The notes under the pieces: model-generated
Database searches by the model: none
What the model was told of the DNA's origin: nothing
The model's input: only the letters and a program-made list of their open reading frames with translations
Shown: piece after piece, positions 1-7,775 of the stretch
How positions within the stretch are numbered: position 1 is the first letter of the stretch
How the letters are laid out: every line of letters begins with the position of its first letter
Assembly: GCA_938033975.1 (NCBI GenBank)
Contig: CALHKJ010000304.1
Location: 1-7,775 of the forward strand
Reading direction: 5' to 3'
Source of the DNA: an uncultured Saprospiraceae bacterium
GTDB lineage: Bacteria; Bacteroidota; Bacteroidia; Chitinophagales; Saprospiraceae
Length of the DNA: 7,775 nt
Made by a program: the position numbers and the translations under genes

Positions 1-650
1 CTGAGGAAGCTGCTGTCAAGGTATTTGACTCATCCCTTAGTTTTCAAGAGAATAAGGCTATAAGTAGAAGTCTAATATCTCATAGTTTAGATATTTGTCG
101 CAAATCAAAATTCCCACTTTTCCAATTTTTTAGTGACAAGCAAAATGGATCAAGTTTTGGTGAAAAACTTTCCAATGCCATAGAGAATGTTTTCTCACTT
201 GGATATGAGAATGTAATTGCAGTTGGCAGCGATTGTCCTTTCATAACAACGGAAATGCTACAAGGTGCAGCAGATAACTTGGCAGAAAAGCAATTGGTTC
301 TAGGACCTGCTAAGGATGGAGGAGTATACCTATTAGGAATTAATAAGTCAGCTTATACGCGCGAGAAATTTATGTCTCTAGCTTGGAATAGCAAGTTTTT
401 ACAAGCAGGTTTTAAGAACTACGCTGAGCAAACAGACTTGGATATCAGTTGGTTGGATCAATATTCAGATATTGACTCTGAAAAAGAATTTAAAATTGTT
501 TTAAAGAATTTGAGCAAGAGCTCTTTATTATATAAAACACTTTTTGATATTCTTAATTGTCATATTGTGGGTTTTCAATATTACCTTGACAATTACTCGA
601 GTATTTCTCAAAGCTCACATGCCCAAAGAGGTCCCCCTTTGGCAGCCTAA
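1..650 (+). CDS. DUF2064/TIGR04282 glycosyltransferase-like protein, N-terminus cut by window edge
   Basis: The reading frame is open from base 3, giving 215 visible residues before TAA at 648-650. The fold is a GT-A-like nucleotidyl/glycosyltransferase. Seen in the sequence: a SFGEKLSNAIE block (visible residues 51-61), the GSDCP motif (75-79), whose Asp77 is in the usual metal/nucleotide-binding position, and LGPAKDGGVYLLG (100-112), the family hallmark. Comparison with remembered family members suggests only about 10 to 30 N-terminal residues are missing. The ATG at 255 is not the start, because it would remove the SFGE and GSDCP motifs. Database names link the family (rSAM/selenodomain-associated transferase 1) to arsenosugar biosynthesis, but its donor and acceptor here are unknown. 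The last ~30 residues, ending HAQRGPPLAA, lie beyond the recognisable domain and are partly encoded by a hairpin. It lies 77 bp upstream of the SusC gene on the same strand and could be the first gene of that operon or the last of a preceding one. Confidence 0.82.
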   Translation, partial: EEAAVKVFDSSLSFQENKAISRSLISHSLDICRKSKFPLFQFFSDKQNGSSFGEKLSNAIENVFSLGYENVIAVGSDCPFITTEMLQGAADNLAEKQLVLGPAKDGGVYLLGINKSAYTREKFMSLAWNSKFLQAGFKNYAEQTDLDISWLDQYSDIDSEKEFKIVLKNLSKSSLLYKTLFDILNCHIVGFQYYLDNYSSISQSSHAQRGPPLAA

Positions 651-3600
651 TCTAACGATTTCCTTTGCCTTTTGAAAGGCGTTCTAAATTACCCAGGCGG
701 TAAAATTTATTTGTTTCAAATTTATAGATGAAAGTAATACAAACATTGATCATAATGTTGATCTTTTCGTGGTCAGCAATAAGTCAGACACAAACAATAG
801 AAGGATTAATTCTTGACAAGGAAAGTCGGTCGCCACTTGTGGGTGCAACAGTCCTTGTGCCAGAAACATCGAATGGTACTTCTACAGATGTTGAAGGTTA
901 TTTTAGTATAGATGTTCCTACCGAGGCACGAGTTATTGAAGTAAGTTATTTGGGTTATGAACAAATTCAATTAAAATTAGATGGGAATATATATCATGTT
1001 ATTTTGCTTGAAGAGAATAATCAAACCCTTAAAGAAGTAGTGGTCACTGCCCTGAATTTAGAAAGATCTTCAAAGGATTTGGGATATTCATTGCAAGCTC
1101 TTGATAGCAGAGCAATCAATGAAGTGAAGTCAGCAAATTTTGTTGATAATCTAGGTGGTCAGGTAGCAGGGTTGGTCGTCAATCAGGGAGCAACAGGTGT
1201 AGGGTCAACAACTAAAGTTACCATAAGGGGAGAGTCATCATTTAGTAATAACAATCCATTATTTGTCATTGATGGTTTGCCTATAAGTAATGGTACAAAC
1301 TTGAATTTTACAAATGAGGCGGCAGCAGGATTTCAAGAAGTAGATTTTGGAAATGGTGCTTTGGATATAAATCAAGACGATGTAGAGTCTATATCTGTTT
1401 TGAAAGGACCTGCGGCAGCAGCGTTGTACGGAACAAGAGCTGCGAATGGTGTAATACTAATCAATACAAAAAAAGGAAAAAGTAATAGCCCATTAGAAGT
1501 TGAATTCAATTCGAGCATTTTTGTTGATAAGCCATTTAAACTACCTGAATTCCAGAATAGATATGGTCAAGGAAACTCTGGATTGTTTGAGTTCGTGGAT
1601 GGGCTTGGAGCAGGCATTAATGACAATATTACTTATAGCTGGGGCCCAGAACTTGATGCTGGCCTATCAATTCCACAATTTGATAGTCCTGTAACCTTGG
1701 CAAACGGAGATGTAGTAAGAGGAGGTGATGTTGCAGTACATAATGGCGCGAGTATTCCAGCAAGTCCCTTTGTCTCTCATCCCGATAATTTGAAAAACTT
1801 CTATGAAAATGGATTTACTGCAATCAACAATATTGCATTTTCAAAAGGAATAGAAAGAGGGAATTACCGACTTTCGTTTACTGATTTTAGAAGTGAGTCT
1901 TACATTCCTGGAGTCGATTTGAAAAAGAAGGTTATTGCTGGAAGGTTCATGACCAGTCCATTCAAAAATTTTGAAATATCGGCAAATATCAATTTTATCA
2001 ATTCAGGAAGCGACAACAGACCATCATCCGGTTATGGGTCTGAAAATATTAATTATTCATTGGTCGCTTGGGGTCCTAGATCCTTAGATACTGATATTCT
2101 AAGAGACTATTGGCAGCCAGGCCTAGAAGATCAACAACAATATTCATTTAATTATACCTTCTTTGATAATCCTTACTTTATACTTGAGGAGAATACGAAT
2201 TCATTCAGAAGAAATAGATTTAATGGGAATCTGATTGCCGATTATCAACTGACCCAAAAGTTCAGCATAAATCTAAGTGCTGGGAATGATAACCTGGCAG
2301 AGGCAAGACAGTATAGAAGACATTATAGTACCAATAGATTTAAAACTGGTGCTTATGCAGAACAGAGAGTTCGTTTCAGAGAATCAAACCTTAATTTCTT
2401 ATTGAATTATAAAGAAAGAATAGCCTCCATTGATGCTTCGTTTTCATTTGGTGGAAATAGGATGCAACAGATTGGTTGGTCTCAACAAAAGGAAGCAATT
2501 GGTCTCGTTACACCAGGCGTTTTTGATTTGGATAATGCAGCCTCTCCTTTAAATGAATTTATTGTTCAGTCTCAAAAGAGAATAAACAGTTTGTATGCTT
2601 TTGCTGAGTTTTCATATAATAACTTTTTATTTCTAAATGTTTCTGCAAGAAATGATTGGTCAAGTGCTTTAGCCACTCCAAGTTCTACCGCGAATACCTC
2701 AATTCTTTATCCTGCAGTATCCTTGAGTTATGTTGCTTCACAACAGCTGGATTTACCAGAATCTATTTCATTCTTAAAATTAAGAGCCAACTGGGCGCAG
2801 GTAGGAAATGACACAGATCCATATCAGACACAAGGGACTTATGTTTTGGGTGTACCGGTATCTTCTGATACTACCTTTACAAGTAACGGAGTGATTGCCA
2901 ATAACAATCTAAAACCAGAACAAACTACAGCCTTTGAGTTGGGAGGAGATATTCGATTCTGGGATGATAGATTCAGAGTGGATCTTACCTATTATAACTC
3001 AGTGACTGAAAATCAAATTATTTCATTTGCTAGACCAATCTCATCTGGATTTAGTGAGGAGTTGATCAATGGAGGTGCAGTAAGATCACAAGGGGTCGAA
3101 TTGGTCTTAGGAGCGGATGTAATTAGAGCACCCAAGTTTAATTGGTACACTGGAATCAATTATAGTAGGAATAGATCAATTGTAGAGTCTTTGCCGGCAG
3201 GCTCTGGAAGAATAACTCTTGCTTACTCTAGAGTGTATGATAATCAGAATCAAACCATCTGGTTTCAAGTGGAAGAGGGAGGAGAGATTGGAGATTTGTA
3301 TGGGACTGGTTATTTGAAAAATGAAGAAGGTGAATTTATCATCGGTCAAGATGGAAGATTTATTGCAGATAATACATTAAAGAAACTTGGTAATTATAAT
3401 CCAGATTTTACCATCGGTTTCACCAATAATTTGAATTATAAAAATTGGAATTTGTCCTTTTTATTTGATATCAGATCAGGAGGAGAAATTGTTTCAAGGA
3501 CCCAGTCTTTGGCTGGTGTAGGTGGGCAGATTATTGAAACCTTGGATAGACCTGAAGCTGGAATCATAGCAGAAGGGGTGGTCAATGTTGGAACAGATGC

Positions 3601-6600
3601 AGAACCAGTATGGCAAGAAAATACAACTGCCATTACTGCAGAAAATTACTATCGTCAATTCTATGATAGAAATCACGAAGAGAATAACATTTTGAATGCT
3701 TCCTTCATCAAGCTAAGATCTTTTTCATTGGCATATAACTTTGATAATCAACGATTAAAATTCTTAGGCAATTCTGGAGATCTGAATGTTGCCTTGATTG
3801 GCCGTAACTTATTTGCCTTGAGCGAAATCAAACATTTTGATCCTGAGCAATTGGCTGTCCAAGGAAATCAGTTTATCAATGGAGTTGAAGATATGTCTTA
3901 TCCAACTGCAAGAAGTATTGGCATTAAATTAGGACTAAAATTTTAAAATGAAGGTGATGAACAAAATATTCTTGATTATAATAATTGCTTCATTTTCTAT
4001 TGTGTCATGTACCAATGATTTTGAAAGTATCAATACAAACCCAAATGATCCAACATCAGTTGGTCCAGAATTTTTACTACGGCAGGTGATATACAATCTG
4101 GGTGAAGAAATGTCTTATGAAGGTTTTGTAGCAGGCAATTTATTGGGCCAGCATTTCTCTATGGTTGACTTTAATTTATTTGATCGTCATGCATTAACGG
4201 ATCCGCAATTAGGTGGTAACCCATGGCCTGTGTTATATCAAAATCTCAGAGATTTAGAACTGCTTTTGAGCAGTCTAGAAGATCTGCCCGAAGACGTACA
4301 TTATGAAGGACCTGCTCGAATCCTAAAGGCTTATGCCATGATGCTCTTGACTGATATTTATGGAGATGTGCCTGTGTTTGAAGCATTTAAAGGATTTGAT
4401 GGGATAGCACTTCCAAGCTATGATTCGCAAGAAGAAATTTACCTAGCAGAGGAAGGGATCAAAGATAATTTAAACAGAGGTTTGACAATTTTGAAGGCTA
4501 CCAATTTATCTTCCTCTCTTGAAGGTGATATACTTTATGATGGCAATACAGAGCAATGGGTTAAATTTGGAAATTCATTATTGTTGAAAATGTATATAAG
4601 AATATCAGCTGTTTCATTTGATCCATTTGAAATTTCGGAATTGTACAATGAAGGGAATTTTATCAGAAACTCAGAGGACAATGCTAGTTTTGATTTTACA
4701 GATCTGCCTCCCAATAGTTTTAGAATGCAGCAATTAAGAGATGGGGATTTTAATCTTTTTGTGATGTCTGAAACTATGGAGGAAATCTTAAGTGAATTAG
4801 ATGATCCAAGAAGAGAGGTTTTATTTCGTCCTTCCGGAAATGATGGCTCGTTTAATGGACTGCTAAATGGTCCTGATGCTTCTAGTACATCTATTTCAGT
4901 GTCTGATTATTCATTGCCTGGAACAATTTTTAGAGACCATACAGGAGATCTTGATGCAAACTTCATAACAGCATGGGAGGTCGAATTTTTATTGGCTGAG
5001 GCTGCCACATTAGGCTATATTTTTTCTAATCCACAAACACATTATGAAAACGGAATTCGACTAGCGTTTGAATATTGGGGAATGGACCTACCTGCAGGAT
5101 ATCTAGAGGGTGCAGCTTCATTTGCGGATTCTGAAGCTGGAAAAATCGAACAAATAATTACTCAGAAATGGATTGCAAGTAGCATCAATGGCTATGAAGC
5201 TTGGATTGAGTATCGTAGAACGGGTTATCCTGCGCTTAAAAATGTTTCTGCTAGCTTGAATAATGGTTTGATTCCAAGGAAAATGCCTTATCCTGCAGAG
5301 GAGGAAGCTCTTAATTTTGTAAACTTCAGTGAGGCCACTTCTCAAATTGGGAATAGTATTAATGTAAAAGTTTGGTGGGATAATTAGATGAGCATTGAAC
5401 AATTACAATGGGCTTTTCTAATTCTTTTTGGGCTCCTGTTCTTTTTGATTGCACCGTATTCCAAAACGGTTGATCAATTTTTTGCCGCTGAATCTGAAAA
5501 GGGCAAGAAGCCTGGAGTATGGATACTTACAGCCAGTTTGGTCATATCCTGGATCTTTGCAAAATCAATCACCAACGCTGCCAATTTAGGTTTAGAATTT
5601 GGTATGGTTGGTGCTTTGGCGTATGCAGTTTATTACCTCTCTTTTTTAGTGGGAGGATACATCATTTATCAACTGCGGGTGCACGGAAAGTATGGATCTA
5701 TTCATCAATTTTTACAAACACGATTTGGTAGATCAGCAGTCTTGGTTTTCTCACTCCTATTTGGATTGCGCTTATTCAATGAGGTTTGGTCAAATACCAT
5801 GGTCATTGGGAGTTATTTTGGGGAGCCAGGAGAAAGTGCATACATACTTTCTATCATTGCCGTCACAGCATTGACACTGGCTTATACACTCAAAGGTGGC
5901 TTGCGAAGTTCACTTCTTACAGATGCCATTCAACTTGTATTTTTTGGAATGATGTTGTTGATCATTCTCAGTTTGATTCTGCCAGATAAAAGCGTGACGA
6001 GCTCAGATATGTTGACCAGTGGATCATGGACGATGGCTACTGGTCTGAACCTGATGTTAGCAGCTTTACTCCAATGTTTGAGTTATCCTTTTCATGATCC
6101 TGTCTTGACAGATAGGGGATTTATTGCTAGTCCGTCAATTACATTAAAGTCATTTATCTATGCTGCTGTCATTGGGGCAGTGTGTATTATTCTTTTCAGT
6201 TTTGTAGGTATCTATGCAGCAGAAAAAGGTTTGAGTGGTCAAGCACCTGTAGAAGTAGCAAAACTTTTAGGAACTGCTGGAATGTTGGCTATGAATTTTA
6301 TCATGATAACCTCAGCCGCTTCAACCTTAGATTCCACCTTTAGTTCTTTCTCAAAGTTATTGGTAATTGATCTTGGTCAGGAGAAATTAAAAACCGTTAA
6401 GCGAGGTAGATTAATGATGGTTTTGATTGTTGTGCTAGGCACCATACCAATATTTTTTAATCCAGAAATTCTATCTGCAACTACTGTAAGTGGAACGATG
6501 GTAATGGGTCTTGCGCCAGTATTTATTTTATGGAAAATGAAAGCTCCTGCCATATCATTTCAACTGTCAGTTTGGTTTGGTATTCTTGTGGGTTTAAGTT

Positions 6601-7775
6601 TAGCTTTTGGCTTGTTTCCAAAAGCATTGGTTTTTACTACAGGAAGATATTCAACTTTGCTCTGGGCAAATATCTGGGGCTTAATCATTTGCTTTATCCT
6701 TTACTTATTACCAACTTTACCAAATAATGGAACGCAAAAAGCAAACTAAATCACTTGGAGTATTGACTGGGAAGCTGCTCATTTTTGGAGGAGTCTACAG
6801 TAACTATCAAGCTCTAACAAAAGTTAAGTTGATTGCTGAAGAATATAATATTCCGACCAGTAATATCATATGCACTGGTGACATCGTTGCTTATTGTGCA
6901 CAGCCAGAGGAGTGTGTTCAAGGGATTAAAGAGTGGGGGATTCATTCTATTGCAGGAAACGTGGAAATACAATTAAGGGAAGGATTAGAAGATTGTGGAT
7001 GTAATTTTGAATCAGGCACTACCTGCAATATTTTATCTAATCAATGGTATCCTTATGCTCAAAAGAAGCTGAGCTCTAAGTCTATTGAATGGATGCAAGA
7101 ACTTCCTGACTTCATCAGCTTTGCATATGCAAACAGAAAAATTCATGTTGTGCATGGCTCTATTGATGAAACAGCCGAGTATATCTTTAAGTCAAGCTCT
7201 TGGGAGACAAAGCAAAAAGTATTTCAACAAGCTAAGGCAGATGTGATTATAGCAGGTCACTGCGGTTTGCCTTTTGTGGATCAATTTGAAGATAAAACTT
7301 GGCTCAATCCAGGAGTTATTGGAATGCCTGCAAATGATGGGACAACTGATGTCTGGTATGTGATATTAGATGATCTTGTTGGTATGTTGAGCCATGAGTT
7401 TCATAGAATGCCTTACGATCATCAACTCAGTTCCCAATTAATGGAGATCAATCGATTGCCACAAGAATATTCAAAGACCTTGCTAAGTGGTGTTTGGGAT
7501 AATTGTGATATACTTCCTGAAGTAGAAACTAAAGAGCAGGGAGCAAGAATTAAGCTCTGATTTATTCTAAATCATCTTCTTCAGAAAAGAACTGCTCCTC
7601 GAATTCCATGAGTTTGTATTCTTCAATTTCTCGTCTTTCTCGCTTGGTTGGTCGACCTGTTCCTTTCTCTCTCAATTCTGGCTGAGCCTTTCCGACAAAC
7701 CATTCTTTGTATTTGTTCATTTCTTCTGCTGGAGTGACATTGGTATAGCAGGGTGCGGCGAGGGTAGCTGATACT

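Overview
The window comes from a member of the Bacteroidota. The DNA is AT-rich, genes lack clear Shine-Dalgarno sequences, and the centre is a SusC/SusD pair, the outer-membrane uptake complex characteristic of that phylum. The partial gene at the right end, an S4/Hsp15-type RNA-binding protein, also has a tail I recognise as Bacteroidota-like. I cannot place the organism below phylum from this sequence alone.

Layout. The left edge (to 650) is the C-terminal ~215 residues of a DUF2064/TIGR04282 glycosyltransferase-like protein. A 77-bp gap with little in it follows. Then come a SusC-family TonB-dependent receptor (728-3946), a SusD-like lipoprotein of the SusD-like_2 type (3948-5387), a sodium:solute symporter (5388-6749) and a metallophosphoesterase-fold protein with altered metal ligands (6727-7560). 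The last four genes have gaps of 1 bp and 0 bp and an overlap of 23 bp, so they almost certainly form one operon. The DUF2064 gene is on the same strand and may belong to it. A convergent S4-domain gene (7562-7775, minus strand, cut by the window edge) ends 1 bp after the operon.

How the genes may work together. SusC and SusD would bring a substrate across the outer membrane, the SSF symporter would take it (or a derivative) across the inner membrane with sodium, and two cytosolic proteins, the DUF2064 transferase and the metallophosphoesterase-like protein, would act on it or on a related metabolite. No glycoside hydrolase, polysaccharide lyase, protease or sigma/anti-sigma pair is visible, so this is not an ordinary polysaccharide utilisation locus as far as the window shows. 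The substrate is unknown. DUF2064/TIGR04282 proteins are named in databases for association with arsenosugar biosynthesis, and the phosphoesterase-like protein is cysteine-rich, so an organoarsenic or other thiol-reactive substrate is a testable but unproven idea.

The most unusual item is the phosphoesterase-like protein. All three side chains expected to bind only metal 1 of the binuclear site are replaced, while the four ligands of metal 2, including the bridging Asp, are kept.
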